Program-made: the position numbers and the translations under genes
The notes under the pieces: generated by a model
Databases searched by the model: none
Told to the model about the DNA's origin: nothing
What the model saw: only the letters and a program-made list of their open reading frames with translations
Shown: piece by piece, positions 1 through 8,773 of the stretch
How the letters are laid out: each line of letters starts with the position of its first letter
Numbering within the stretch: the stretch's first letter is position 1
DNA from: Streptomyces cellostaticus
Lineage (GTDB): Bacteria > Actinomycetota > Actinomycetes > Streptomycetales > Streptomycetaceae
NCBI RefSeq assembly: GCF_001513965.1
Contig: NZ_KQ948015.1
Location: 270,734 to 334,733, forward strand
DNA length: 64,000 bases
Direction: 5' to 3'

Positions 1-1860
1 CTCGCCCCGGAGGCGCTCACGGAGGCGGACGCGGCGATCGCGCTGCTGGACCGGATGGGCGGGCAGTCCACCCGCAAGGCCGAGCTGCTGCTCGCCGCCG
101 CACGGGCCGCCCGCTCGGCCGGGGACCCGGACACCGCCATCGTCCGCGCCGCCCACGCCGTACGGCTGTTCACGGGGCAGCGGCGCAGCTGGTGGGAGAC
201 CCATGCCCGGCTGGTGCTCATAGAGGCCAGGGTGGCGGCGGGGCGCAGGTCGGGGCGGCTGGTCGCGGACGCGGCGGCGGTGGCCGGGCGGCTGGCCTCC
301 TTCGGTTCGCCCGCCGCGCCGGAGGCCTCGCTGCTGGCCGGACGGATCGCGCTCGCCCTGGGCCGGACGGCGGAGGCGGAGCGGCACCTGGCGGTGGCCG
401 CCCGCAGCCGGCACGGCGGTCCCCCGCCGGCCCGCATGACAGGCTGGGCCGCGCAGGCACTGCGGGCCCGGGCGGCCGGTTCCGGACGAGGCGTACTGAA
501 GGCCTGCCGGCGTGGCCTGGACGTGCTCGACGACCACCGGATGACGCTCGGCGCCTCCGAGCTGCGGGCCCGCGTCACCGCGCAGGGCGCCGAACTGGCC
601 GCGCTCGCACAGGAGGCGAGCCTGGCCCACGGCAGCCCGCGGCGGCTGCTGGAGTGGAGCGAACGCTGGCGGGCGACCGTGCTGTCCGCGCCGCCCACCC
701 GGCCGCCCGCCGATCCGGCGCTGGTCGGCAGCCTCACCGCCTACCGGGAGATAGCGGCCCGCGCGGAGGAGGCGCGCAGGGAGGGCCGCCCGATTCCCGC
801 CCTGGAGCGCGAACAGCGGCGGCTGGAGCGGGAGATCCGCTCCCGCACCCACCATCTGCGCGGCGACACCCCGGGCTACGGCGACCGCTTCGACGCCTGC
901 CGTCTGCTGGACCGGCTGGACGAGGCGCGGCTGGCCGAACTCGCCGTCGTGGACGGTCAGGTGCACATCCTGCTGTGCGGGCAGGGCCGGGTACGGCGGT
1001 TCGCCGGCGGCATGCTCGCGGAGGCGGTGGCCGAGGCCGAGCATGTGCAGGCCGGGCTCAGGCGCCTCGCGCACCCGGGAGGCGAGGCGCGGCTGCCGCT
1101 GGTGGAGGCCGCGGGCCGGCGCCTGCAGGAGCTGCTGCTGGGCGATGCCGCAGCGCACCTCGGTTCCGGGCCGGTGGTGATCGTGCCGCCGGGCGCACTG
1201 CACCGGGTGCCGTGGGCGCTGCTGCCCGCGCTGCGGGAGCGGGTGCTCAGCGTGTCGCCGTCGGCGGGCAGCTGGCTGCGGGCCCGGGAGACCGAGCCGC
1301 CGCCCGGTGGCCGGCCCGTCCTGGTACGCGGCCCCGGCCTGGCCACGGGCGGCGCGGAGGTGCCCGAACTGGCCGACCGGTACGGCACTGCGACCGTCCT
1401 GGAGGGCGAGGCGGCGCAGGTCCCGCGCGTGCTGGAGGAGCTCGACGGCGCGGCCCTGGCGCACCTGGCCGCGCACGGCACGTTCCGCGCCGACAGCCCG
1501 CTGTTCTCGGCCCTCCGGATGGCCGACGGCCCGCTGATCGTGCACGACTTCGAGCGCCTGGCCCGCAGCCCGTACCGGATCATCCTCTCCAGCTGCGACA
1601 CCGCCCGCCTCGCCTCGGTCGGCGCCGACGAACTCCTCGGCCTGGTCACCGCGTTGCTCCCGCTGGGCACGGCCGGGGTGGTCGCGAGCAGCGCACCCGT
1701 CAACGACGCCGCCGTGGTCCCCCTGATGCTCGCCCTGCACAAGGGCCTCGACGCAGGCCTCTCCCTGGCCGAGGCCCTGCGCGACGCCCGCACCGCCCAG
1801 CCCGACGACGCGGTCCACCAGGCAACGGGCTGGGCGTTCGCGGCGTTCGGCGCGGCGTAG
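1..1860 (+). CDS. TPR-CHAT domain protein, 5'-truncated by window edge
   Basis: The frame is already open at base 1, so the true start lies upstream; an internal ATG sits at 55. The N-terminal half is Ala/Leu/Arg-rich helical sequence with TPR-like periodicity. The C-terminal ~270 residues match the CHAT (caspase HetF-associated) peptidase fold: the putative catalytic His is in LAAHGTFRADSP (near 1475) and the Cys in ILSSCDTAR (TGC at 1594). CHAT proteases are caspase-like and often sit in regulated proteolysis or conflict systems; several activate partner proteins. The gene faces a convergent LuxR gene, so any partner would be upstream, outside the window. The domain call is strong; substrate and role are unknown. 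Confidence 0.85.
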   Translation, partial: LAPEALTEADAAIALLDRMGGQSTRKAELLLAAARAARSAGDPDTAIVRAAHAVRLFTGQRRSWWETHARLVLIEARVAAGRRSGRLVADAAAVAGRLASFGSPAAPEASLLAGRIALALGRTAEAERHLAVAARSRHGGPPPARMTGWAAQALRARAAGSGRGVLKACRRGLDVLDDHRMTLGASELRARVTAQGAELAALAQEASLAHGSPRRLLEWSERWRATVLSAPPTRPPADPALVGSLTAYREIAARAEEARREGRPIPALEREQRRLEREIRSRTHHLRGDTPGYGDRFDACRLLDRLDEARLAELAVVDGQVHILLCGQGRVRRFAGGMLAEAVAEAEHVQAGLRRLAHPGGEARLPLVEAAGRRLQELLLGDAAAHLGSGPVVIVPPGALHRVPWALLPALRERVLSVSPSAGSWLRARETEPPPGGRPVLVRGPGLATGGAEVPELADRYGTATVLEGEAAQVPRVLEELDGAALAHLAAHGTFRADSPLFSALRMADGPLIVHDFERLARSPYRIILSSCDTARLASVGADELLGLVTALLPLGTAGVVASSAPVNDAAVVPLMLALHKGLDAGLSLAEALRDARTAQPDDAVHQATGWAFAAFGAA

Positions 1861-1993
1861 CGTTGCACTGGCTCGGACAGCGCCTATGACCGCAGACCGT
1901 CCGTCAGCTGCGGGCGCGCTGTGGCTGGTCGCGCAGTTCCCCGCGCCCCTTTCCTGCCGTTGCCGTCGGCCACAATCACACCGCCCTCGGCTC

Positions 1994-3778
1994 TCAAGCC
2001 GGCTCAGCCTCCGGCAGGTCACTCAGCCACGGCAAGGCACCACGATCGCTGGCCCCGAGCCGCGTGTAGGCCCCGTACAGGTGATTGCCGACGGTCCGGA
2101 CGGACAACGTCAGTCTCTCGGCGATCTCCCGGTTGCTCAGGCCGGCCGCCGCGAGGGTGACGATCTGCCGTTGTCGCGCGGTGAGGTCGCCGAGGACGAG
2201 CCCGGACAGCGCCGGGGTGCGGGCACCGTCGCAGCGTCGGGCCAGCGCGACGGCGCGGGTGCGGGAGAGGCGGGCGGCGCGCGGGTCGCGGTGCGCGCCG
2301 ACGGCCTGGGCATGTGCCTCGGCCGCGAACAGCAGGAAGCCCCGCTGCGCCAGCACCTCGGCCACCCGGTCCAGCGCGGGCCCGTCGGAGCGGGCGAGCG
2401 CCTCGGCGTGCCGGGCGAACACGCCGTCTCCCGGCAGCCGCGCGGCCACCCGTTCGGGAGCGCCGAGGCGTACGGCGTCGTAGAGCGCGAACACCTCGTC
2501 CGCGGCGATCGCGGCCAGGGCGCCCTCGATGTCACCGCGGGCCGCGGCCGCCCATACGCCTCCCCCCGTGGCCTCGCCCAACTGTCCTGCGGCCAGCTCG
2601 TGTTCGCAGCGGCAGCGCCCGTCACCCGGCGCCACCCGCAGCCCTTCCCGCGCCCAGGCCGCCGCTTCCCGCAGCTCTCCGCGCAGCCGGGCGCACCGGG
2701 CGCGTACGGCGGCGTATCCGGCGGGGACCGGCAGGCCCTCGGCCAGCAGCCAGTCCCCCACCGGCGCCGGCGCCGCCCGCACATCCTGGTGCTCCAACCT
2801 GGCTTTCAGGGAGGCCTCTTCGGCCTCCAGGGCAGCGTCGCACCGCTCCGGTGTGCGGGCGAGCCGCCGCGCCCGCAGCCGGCCGGCACCGGCGCGCAGG
2901 GCCGGGCCGTGCAGGGGGTGGGCGAGGGCGACCGAGCCACTGTCGTCCACGTGGATCAGGCCGTAGCTCTCCAGGCGTTCGAGGACGTCCAGGTCGAGGT
3001 CGTTCAGCGCGAGCGGCAGGGGCTCGGCGAAGGCCAGCCGGTCGAGTGTCTCCCGCTCGTCGGCGTCGAGCCGGTCCAGGGCGGGGGCGAGACGGTCGCG
3101 GACGCTCGCGGTGAGTGGCACCGGGCCGCGCCACGCCCACTCACCGGTGTCCGGGACGCGGGCGAGCCCCCCGGACCGGCGCAGCGCCCCCAGCAGATCG
3201 CGCAGCAGCCGCAGATCGCCCCGGCACATCCGGTGCAGCCGACTCACGGTGAGCGGCTCCAGACCGGCCACGGCGAGCAGTTGGGCGGTGTCCTCGCGGG
3301 GCAGTGGCTCCAGCGCGAGGCGCGGCAGCAGTTCCCCCGTCCACAGCCGGGACACCGCGCCCGGCGTCGGCACACCGTCCGTGGCGGCCACGGCCAGACG
3401 GGTGCGGCCGTGCACGGCGAGCTGGTGGACGAGCGCGGCGGAGGCCTCGTCGAGCAGGTGTGCGTCGTCGACGACGAGGAGCCGTACGCCGGACAGAAGG
3501 TGCACCGCGCGATGCAGCGAGACGGCGTCGGGCAGCAGGTGCGCGAACGCCGCGAAGGGCAGCCCCCGGGTCTCTGGCGTCCCGGTCACCCGGGCACAGT
3601 CCGCGCCCCGTACCGCCTCCGTGAGCAGCCGGGTCTTGCCGGAGCCGGCCGGTCCGGTCACCACGATGCCGGGCCGGCCGGCCGCCAACGACCTGCGCGC
3701 CTGTTCCAGTTCGTCCTCCCGGCCGGTGAACGGCCAGGGCAGCTCCAGGGTCTTCGCATCCTGTTCGTAAGTCGTCAC
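1994..3778 (-). CDS. LuxR-family regulator with N-terminal P-loop ATPase domain
   Basis: A 594-residue one-component regulator. Near residues 40-50 it has a Walker A motif (GPAGSGKTR) and further on a Walker B-like stretch (LLVVDDAH). The middle is helical, and the C-terminus is a LuxR/NarL winged HTH (LTARQRQIVTLAAAGLSNRE, then SVRTVGNHLYGAYTRLGA). The order resembles the LAL/MalT class, but the protein is shorter than the usual ~900 residues. Start is GTG with no clear Shine-Dalgarno, so initiation is uncertain. It lies downstream of the sulfur operon on the same strand, behind a strong hairpin, so it is probably transcribed separately. Its target genes are unknown; the inverted repeat just upstream may be its own operator. 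Confidence 0.88.
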   Translation of the reverse strand: MTTYEQDAKTLELPWPFTGREDELEQARRSLAAGRPGIVVTGPAGSGKTRLLTEAVRGADCARVTGTPETRGLPFAAFAHLLPDAVSLHRAVHLLSGVRLLVVDDAHLLDEASAALVHQLAVHGRTRLAVAATDGVPTPGAVSRLWTGELLPRLALEPLPREDTAQLLAVAGLEPLTVSRLHRMCRGDLRLLRDLLGALRRSGGLARVPDTGEWAWRGPVPLTASVRDRLAPALDRLDADERETLDRLAFAEPLPLALNDLDLDVLERLESYGLIHVDDSGSVALAHPLHGPALRAGAGRLRARRLARTPERCDAALEAEEASLKARLEHQDVRAAPAPVGDWLLAEGLPVPAGYAAVRARCARLRGELREAAAWAREGLRVAPGDGRCRCEHELAAGQLGEATGGGVWAAAARGDIEGALAAIAADEVFALYDAVRLGAPERVAARLPGDGVFARHAEALARSDGPALDRVAEVLAQRGFLLFAAEAHAQAVGAHRDPRAARLSRTRAVALARRCDGARTPALSGLVLGDLTARQRQIVTLAAAGLSNREIAERLTLSVRTVGNHLYGAYTRLGASDRGALPWLSDLPEAEPA

Positions 3779-3794
3779 GCTAAGAGGAGCGCGC

Positions 3795-3827
3795 CTACTC
3801 AGGTTTGATACAGGGTGACTTGAGTAG
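3795..3827 (-). promoter_or_regulatory. Inverted repeat upstream of the LuxR gene
   Basis: CTACTCA (3795-3801) and its exact complement TGAGTAG (3821-3827) are separated by 19 bases and lie immediately upstream of the LuxR start. The placement suits an autoregulatory operator, but no footprint or conserved consensus supports this. Confidence 0.35.
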
Positions 3828-3900
3828 CCCCCGACTCAGGCGTCCGGTCCCCGGGAGCGGCAGTCTGGCTGTCCTGGCCACAGTCCGGCGCCGGGGGAGC

Positions 3901-3948
3901 GGTCGAGTGGGACGTCGCCTTCGGGGGAGGGAGATGTCCCGCTCGACC
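3901..3948 (-). terminator. Hairpin terminator after the monooxygenase operon
   Basis: GGTCGAGTGGGAC (3901-3913) pairs with GTCCCGCTCGACC (3936-3948), with a single G-T position and a 22-base loop. It sits directly after the stop of the last monooxygenase gene and before the LuxR gene on the same strand. There is no U-tract, as is common for Streptomyces terminators. Confidence 0.6.
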
Positions 3949-3958
3949 GTCGGCCACT

Positions 3959-5335
3959 TCATGACGCGGCCCGCTCGGCCGTGGTGGCGGCGTCGGGGTG
4001 GGCGAGGCCCAGGTGGTCGCGCAGGGTGGCGCCCTCGTAGTCGGCGCGGAAGACGCCCTGTTCCTGGAGGAGCGGGACGACCTTGTCGGCGAAGCCGTCG
4101 AGCCCGCCGGGGGTGATGTGCGGGACGAGGATGAAGCCGTCGGACGCGTCCGCCTGCACGAAGTCGTTGATGGTCCGGGCGACGGTGGCCGGGGAACCGA
4201 CGAAGGTCTGCCGGTTGCCGGTGTTGATGACCAGCTCCCGGATCGACCAGTTGTTGGCGGCGGCCAGCTCCCGCCACTCGCGGGCGATGGCGATCGGGTC
4301 GCGGTACATCCGCACCTGGGCCCGGCCCCGGGAGATGTGGTCCTCGCTCACCACCGGGTCGATGTCGGGCAACGGGCCCTCGGGGTCGTACGCCGACAGG
4401 TCACGGTTCCAGACGAACTCCAGGTGCTTGATGGCGGTGGCGCCGCTGACCTGCTGCCGGCGCACCTCGCGGGCCAGATCCGCGGCCTCCTCGTCGGTGT
4501 CACCGAGGACGACGGTCGCGGCGGGCAGGATGAGCAGCTGGTCGGGTCGGCGGCCGTACTTGGCGAGGCGTCCCTTGACGTCCGTGTAGAAGGCCTGGCC
4601 CTCCTTGAGGGTGGCGTACCGGCTGAAGATCGCGTCCGCGCTCGAGGCGGCGAACTCGCGGCCCTCCTCGGAGTCGCCGGCCTGGAAGATCACCGGGCGG
4701 CCCTGCGGGGAGCGCGGGGCGTTGAACCGGCCATGGATGTCGAACTGCTGCCCCTGGTGCACGAAGGCACCGGCCTTGGCGTCGCTGAGGAAGGTGCCGG
4801 TGGCCTGGTCGGCGAGGATCTCGTCGCCGCGCCAGGAGTCGAACAGCTCGTGCGCGGTGGCGAGGAACTCCTTGGCACGGGAGTAGCGCTCGTCCTGCGG
4901 CAGGAATCCGCCGCGGCGGAAGTTCTCGCCGGTGAAGGCGTCCCAGGAGGTGACCACGTTCCAGGCGGCGCGGCCGCCGGAGAGATGGTCGAGGCTGGCG
5001 AACTGGCGGGCCACCTCGTAGGGCTCGTTGAAGGTGGAGTTGATGGTGCCGGTCAGGCCGAGCCGGTCGGTGACGGCGGCCAGCGCGGCCAGCACGGTGA
5101 AGGTGTCGGGGCGGCCGACGACGTCCAGGTCGTATATCTTGCCTCCCTGTTCGCGCAGCCGGAGGCCCTCGGCGAGGAACAGGAAGTCGAACTTGGCCCG
5201 TTCGGCAGTGCGGGCGAAGTGCGCGAAGGAACTGAACTCGATGTGGCTGCCGGCGGCGGGGTCGCTCCAGACGGTGGTGTTGTTGACGCCGGGGAAGTGG
5301 GCGGCCAGGTGGATCTGCTTCAGCGGATTGGTCAT
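3959..5335 (-). CDS. LLM-class flavin-dependent monooxygenase (NtaA/SnaA/DszA type)
   Basis: A 458-residue luciferase-like monooxygenase. Typical features are FDFLFLAEGLRLRE in the first barrel strands, TFTVLAALAAVTDRLGL, and the flavin/phosphate region GRAAWNVVTSWDAF. The family uses reduced FMN and O2 to hydroxylate or cleave C-N or C-S bonds of small organic compounds. I chose ATG 5335 because GGAGGAA precedes it by seven bases; the open frame upstream is non-coding read-through. It follows a second LLM gene by 19 bases, the last gene of a run that also encodes an amino-acid ABC importer and a GNAT. A sulfur- or nitrogen-scavenging substrate such as a modified cysteine is inferred. Confidence 0.9.
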   Translation of the reverse strand: MTNPLKQIHLAAHFPGVNNTTVWSDPAAGSHIEFSSFAHFARTAERAKFDFLFLAEGLRLREQGGKIYDLDVVGRPDTFTVLAALAAVTDRLGLTGTINSTFNEPYEVARQFASLDHLSGGRAAWNVVTSWDAFTGENFRRGGFLPQDERYSRAKEFLATAHELFDSWRGDEILADQATGTFLSDAKAGAFVHQGQQFDIHGRFNAPRSPQGRPVIFQAGDSEEGREFAASSADAIFSRYATLKEGQAFYTDVKGRLAKYGRRPDQLLILPAATVVLGDTDEEAADLAREVRRQQVSGATAIKHLEFVWNRDLSAYDPEGPLPDIDPVVSEDHISRGRAQVRMYRDPIAIAREWRELAAANNWSIRELVINTGNRQTFVGSPATVARTINDFVQADASDGFILVPHITPGGLDGFADKVVPLLQEQGVFRADYEGATLRDHLGLAHPDAATTAERAAS

Positions 5336-5354
5336 GGTCGTGCGTTCCTCCGGC

Positions 5355-6563
5355 TCAGGCGACGGCTGCGGCGTAGCGGTTGGCGGGGCGGGCGAGTCCG
5401 AGGAGGCCGCGCAGGGTGTCGGCCTCGTAGGCCTGCCGGAACAGGCCCCGGCGCTGGAGTTCGGGCACAAGGTGCCGGGTGATCTGCGGCAGGTCGTGGC
5501 CGGCCACGGCCGGCCGCAGCCGGAAGCCGCTGAGGCCTCCCTCCCGCAACTCCTGCAAGAAATCAGCGAGTTGGGCGGGTGTACCGGTGAAGATCCGGGC
5601 GTCGCTGGTGTACGGCTCTCCGGCGAGGACGTCGAGGCGCTCGCGGCGGGCCGCGGCCTGGGCCGGGTCCTCGTCGAGGAAGACCACGAGGTCGCCGAAG
5701 ACGTGCAGGGTCTGCCCGGCGCGGCCCGCCGCGGCCTGCTCGGCGCGGATCTCGGCGACGATCGCACGGGCCTGCTCGGTGTCGTGCGGGGTGACATAGC
5801 CGACGTCGGCCTGACGGGCGACGAGCCGGTAGGGAACGGTGTCGTGGGCCAGGGCGGTGACGACCGGCTGTCCCTGGGGCGGCCGGGGCGTGATGGAGGG
5901 GCCCTTGATGCTGAAGTGCCGTCCCTCGAAGCCGGTGTAGTGCAGCTTGTCGCGGTCGACGAAGCGGCCGGTGGCAGCGTCCCGGATCTCCGCGTCGTCC
6001 TCCCAGCTGTCCCACAGCCGGCGGACCACTTCGACGTACTCGGCGGCCTCGTCGAACAGCTCGGTGACCAGCTCCCGCGCGGACGGGCTGTCGTAGGCGT
6101 CGATCAGGGGGATCGTACGGCGGCCGAAGTGTGCGGCCTCGTTCGGCCGGGCGGTGATCTGGACGCGCAGTCCGGCGCGGCCGGTGCTGACGTAGTCGAG
6201 GGTGGCGATCGCCTTGGAGATGTGGAACGGCTCCGTGTGCGTGGACACCACGGTCGGCACCACGCCTATGTGCCGGGTCAGCGGCGCGATACGGGAGGCG
6301 ATGAGCACGGCGTCCAGTCGGCCGCGAACCTGGTCGGTGCGGTCGTCCGGTTCGAGGAAGCGGGAGGACTGCGGGCCGAGGCCGTCCTCGATGGTCACGA
6401 AGTCGAGCAGGCCGCGCTCGGCCTCGGCGACCAGGTCGGCCCAGTAGCCGGCGGTGAACAGGTCCCGGGGCCGGGCCACCGGCTCGCGCCAGGAGGCCGG
6501 GTGCCAGCCGGTGCCGTCCAGGGCGACGGCAAGATGCAGGGAGGGTGCGGAAGTTGAGGACAC
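5355..6563 (-). CDS. LLM-class flavin-dependent monooxygenase, second copy
   Basis: A 402-residue LLM-fold protein related to, but clearly diverged from, the next gene. Visible family features are FVTIEDGLGPQSS, LIASRIAPLTRHIGVVPTV and the STGRAGLRVQITARPNEAAHFG region. The GTG start at 6563 is preceded by AAGGAA at good spacing; the longer open frame upstream runs through a structured intergenic region. The two LLM genes may oxidise successive or alternative substrates. Immediately upstream lie a 126-base untranslated stretch and a leader-peptide ORF, so its translation or transcription is probably under attenuation control. A flavin reductase is not present nearby and would have to be supplied from elsewhere. 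Confidence 0.88.
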   Translation of the reverse strand: MSSTSAPSLHLAVALDGTGWHPASWREPVARPRDLFTAGYWADLVAEAERGLLDFVTIEDGLGPQSSRFLEPDDRTDQVRGRLDAVLIASRIAPLTRHIGVVPTVVSTHTEPFHISKAIATLDYVSTGRAGLRVQITARPNEAAHFGRRTIPLIDAYDSPSARELVTELFDEAAEYVEVVRRLWDSWEDDAEIRDAATGRFVDRDKLHYTGFEGRHFSIKGPSITPRPPQGQPVVTALAHDTVPYRLVARQADVGYVTPHDTEQARAIVAEIRAEQAAAGRAGQTLHVFGDLVVFLDEDPAQAAARRERLDVLAGEPYTSDARIFTGTPAQLADFLQELREGGLSGFRLRPAVAGHDLPQITRHLVPELQRRGLFRQAYEADTLRGLLGLARPANRYAAAVA

Positions 6564-6689
6564 GTGGGTGCCTTCCTGGATGTCCGTACGAGAACACCGG
6601 CTCGCGGGGCAGGCGTCGGCGGCGGGCGAGCGCGGCAGGATGAGACCCGGGCCCATGCCCGGGAAAGAGCGGGAAAGCCGGGGAAAGAG
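6564..6689 (-). promoter_or_regulatory. Structured region between leader ORF and monooxygenase gene
   Basis: This 126-base stretch separates the leader stop codon from the LLM start. It contains CCCGGG/CCCGGG (6646-6651 with 6658-6663) and GCTCGC/GCGAGC (6600-6605 with 6626-6631) pairings. It could form alternative hairpins as an attenuator; a defined terminator/antiterminator pair was not resolved by eye. Confidence 0.35.
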
Positions 6690-6800
6690 TCAGCGGCGAC
6701 AGAGCGCGCCGGCCACACGCTGGAGGTCTATGTGCGGCCGGGAGTGGAGACGGACGGAGCGGTACGGGTGCGGGGCGCGCAGCGCAAGAGCAAGTGTCAC
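6690..6800 (-). CDS. Putative sulfur-operon leader peptide (36 aa)
   Basis: A 36-codon ORF with a GTG start at 6800 preceded by GGAGGTGA, ending in SRPHIDLQRVAGALCRR. The C-terminal H-I-D-L-x-R-V-x-x-A pattern recurs in a second short ORF at 12112-12234. From memory, it matches short 'putative leader peptides' seen upstream of actinobacterial sulfur-metabolism and ABC-transporter genes. It lies in the gap between the GNAT gene and the first LLM monooxygenase. The good ribosome binding site, the shared motif and a following structured region argue for a cis-acting peptide rather than a structural protein. The Cys codon near the end suggests that cysteine supply could be sensed, which is inference. 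Confidence 0.72.
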   Translation of the reverse strand: MTLALALRAPHPYRSVRLHSRPHIDLQRVAGALCRR

Positions 6801-6868
6801 GGCCGTCACCTCCGTCGGTCGGGCGCGGCGGGCCTGGTCGGCGTCCGCCTGGCTGTTCTCGTCATGAG

Positions 6869-7639
6869 TCACAACGCCCGGGCTGCGCCGGATGTTCCCG
6901 CGCTGCGGACCATGAATGTTCGCGGACTGCGCAGTTGCACGATGCGCGAGCGGCGGCGCAGAGTGAAGCCGATCGACTCGTACAGCCGGATCGCCGGTGC
7001 GTTGTCCGCGGCGGCGTGCAGGAACGGGGTCTCCCCGCGTTCCCTGATTCCCGCCGCGACGGCGCGTACCAGCCGCGTGGCCAGCCCCCGGCCACGGTGC
7101 TCCGGGTCGGTGCAGACGGCGCTGATCTCCGTCCATCCGGGCAGCCGCAGCCTCTCGCCGGCCAGCGCGATCAGCCGCCCCTCGTGCCGGATGCCGAGGT
7201 AGGTGCCCATCTCGACGGTCCGCTTCAGGAACGGGCCGGGCCTGGTGCGGGCGACCAGGTCGAGGATCTCGGGGACGTCGGCGGGACCCAGCCGTACCGC
7301 CTCCGGGTCGGGCTCGGCCCGCAGCCCCGTGTCGACGAGCTGGACGCCCTCCCCGCCGCCGACGACCTCCCATCCGTCGGGAGCCCGGTCAACGGGCTTG
7401 ACCCGCACAGCCGTTCCCGGACCGACGAGCGTGTGCAGGTCGGCCCAGGCGGCCGGGTCCGCCGGGTCGGCGAGGGCTGCGCAGGCGTAGGTGCCGGCCT
7501 GGTAGCGGGCGGCGCGGCCGACCCGTTCGGCGAGGTGGGCGTGGGGGCCGTCGAGGGCGGCCCAGACGGCGTTGTCGAGGCCGGGGGCGGCCGACAGAGG
7601 CGGGTCTCCGCCTCCGCGGACGTCGGTCTGGTGGGCCAC
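6869..7639 (-). CDS. GNAT-family N-acetyltransferase
   Basis: A 256-residue acetyltransferase. The acetyl-CoA motif A is clear (AVCTDPEHRGRGLATRLVRAV), followed by the motif B region (NAPAIRLYESIGFTLRRR). The N-terminal ~110 residues form a separate, less conserved region. I prefer the GTG at 7639, which has GAAAGGA ten bases upstream. The ATG at 7681 begins only 11 bases after the previous stop and has no Shine-Dalgarno. Its place in an operon with an amino-acid importer and flavin monooxygenases parallels Bacillus subtilis yxeL or ytmI, where N-acetylation of an S-modified cysteine precedes oxidation. The substrate here is inferred only from context. Confidence 0.85.
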   Translation of the reverse strand: MAHQTDVRGGGDPPLSAAPGLDNAVWAALDGPHAHLAERVGRAARYQAGTYACAALADPADPAAWADLHTLVGPGTAVRVKPVDRAPDGWEVVGGGEGVQLVDTGLRAEPDPEAVRLGPADVPEILDLVARTRPGPFLKRTVEMGTYLGIRHEGRLIALAGERLRLPGWTEISAVCTDPEHRGRGLATRLVRAVAAGIRERGETPFLHAAADNAPAIRLYESIGFTLRRRSRIVQLRSPRTFMVRSAGTSGAARAL

Positions 7640-7691
7640 GGAGACGGAGTCCTTTCCCGACCCGATGTGCATGCGAGCCATGTGGCGGGGT

Positions 7692-8711
7692 TCAGGAGTT
7701 GTCCAGCGGCAGCCCGGGCGGGTTGACCTCGGCCTTGTCGACGGCCTCGTTGGAGAGGTTGTAGGCGGCCAGCCACTTGGCGTACTGCCCGTTCCTGATC
7801 AGGTAGTTGACGGCGTCGGCGATCGGTTTGGCGAACCCGCTGTCCTTCTTGGTGGTGGCCGCGATCAGGCCCTGCAGGGAGGCGCCGGCACCGGAGAAGG
7901 TGCCCGCGCTGCGGGTCGGGCTGGGCGAGGTGGCGGACTGCTTCTCATGGTAGGCGAGGCCGGGGTTGGCGCCGAAGTACGCGTCGATCCTGCCGCCGGT
8001 CAGAGCCAGGTAGGTGGCGTTCTTGCTGGCGAAGTTCTTGACGGTGAGGGTCTTGTCCTCCTTCTTCAGCTTCGCCTGCCACTCCAGCAGGATCTTCTCC
8101 TGGTTCGTGCCGTTGTCCACCGCGACCGTCCTGCCCGCGAGGTTCTCGTAACGGCCGTCGAAATTCCAGGTGCTCTTCTTCAGCACCTCGAAGCCGAGGT
8201 TGTCCTTGCGGTAGGACGCGAAGTCGTACTTCTTCTTGCGCTCCTCGGTGTCGGTGATGTTGGAGAAGCCGACGTCGGCCTTGCCGCTGTCGATGCCGAC
8301 GAACATGTTCTCCCAGGTGAAGTTCTTCACCTCGGGCTTCAGACCCAGGACCGAGGCGACCAGGCGGCCGAAGTCGGGCTCGGCGCCGGTCAGGGTCTTC
8401 TGGTCGGAGCCGACGTAGGCCAGCGGCGGGAAGCCGTCGGGCAGCGCGCCGATGGCGATCTCCAGCTTGCCGCTCTTGCGGACGGACGCGGGCAGTTCGG
8501 CGCTGATCGACTTCACCTCGGAGACCTTGAGCCCGGTCTCGGTGGCCGCACCGTTGGACACCTGCCCCACGGTCACCGTGCCGGCGGCGTCGGTCGTGGT
8601 CGCGGCGTCGCTGTCACCACCGCAGGCGGCGAGCCCGGTGGCGAGGGTGGCGACGGCGGTCGCCGCGGTGATGCCGCGCTTCAGGCTGCGTCGGGAAAGG
8701 TGGCTGGGCAT
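7692..8711 (-). CDS. Polar-amino-acid ABC transporter substrate-binding lipoprotein
   Basis: A 339-residue family 3 solute-binding protein. A signal peptide ends in a lipobox (LATGLAAC), so the mature protein should be lipid-anchored outside the membrane. The binding fold is recognisable from IGALPDGFPPLAYVG, the VGFSNITDTEERKKKYDF segment and GGRIDAYFG. ATG 8711 follows AAGGAC at suitable spacing. The gene is 62 bases after the ATPase gene. The ligand is probably an amino acid or a modified sulfur amino acid, inferred from the operon rather than from binding residues. Confidence 0.9.
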   Translation of the reverse strand: MPSHLSRRSLKRGITAATAVATLATGLAACGGDSDAATTTDAAGTVTVGQVSNGAATETGLKVSEVKSISAELPASVRKSGKLEIAIGALPDGFPPLAYVGSDQKTLTGAEPDFGRLVASVLGLKPEVKNFTWENMFVGIDSGKADVGFSNITDTEERKKKYDFASYRKDNLGFEVLKKSTWNFDGRYENLAGRTVAVDNGTNQEKILLEWQAKLKKEDKTLTVKNFASKNATYLALTGGRIDAYFGANPGLAYHEKQSATSPSPTRSAGTFSGAGASLQGLIAATTKKDSGFAKPIADAVNYLIRNGQYAKWLAAYNLSNEAVDKAEVNPPGLPLDNS

Positions 8712-8773
8712 GGCTGTCCTTGTCGTCGGTTGAAGAAGGTGCTGAGGGTGATGAGGGTGCAACAGGGGAGAGA

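Noticed and set aside
192..1889. A 565-codon plus-strand ORF overlapping the CHAT gene
   Set aside because: Low-complexity Arg/Gly/Ala product in another frame of a gene with an intact catalytic dyad.
3959..6563. The two LLM genes as alkanesulfonate monooxygenase (ssuD) copies
   Set aside because: Their motifs fit the NtaA/SnaA/DszA group, and the linked importer is the polar-amino-acid type rather than SsuABC.
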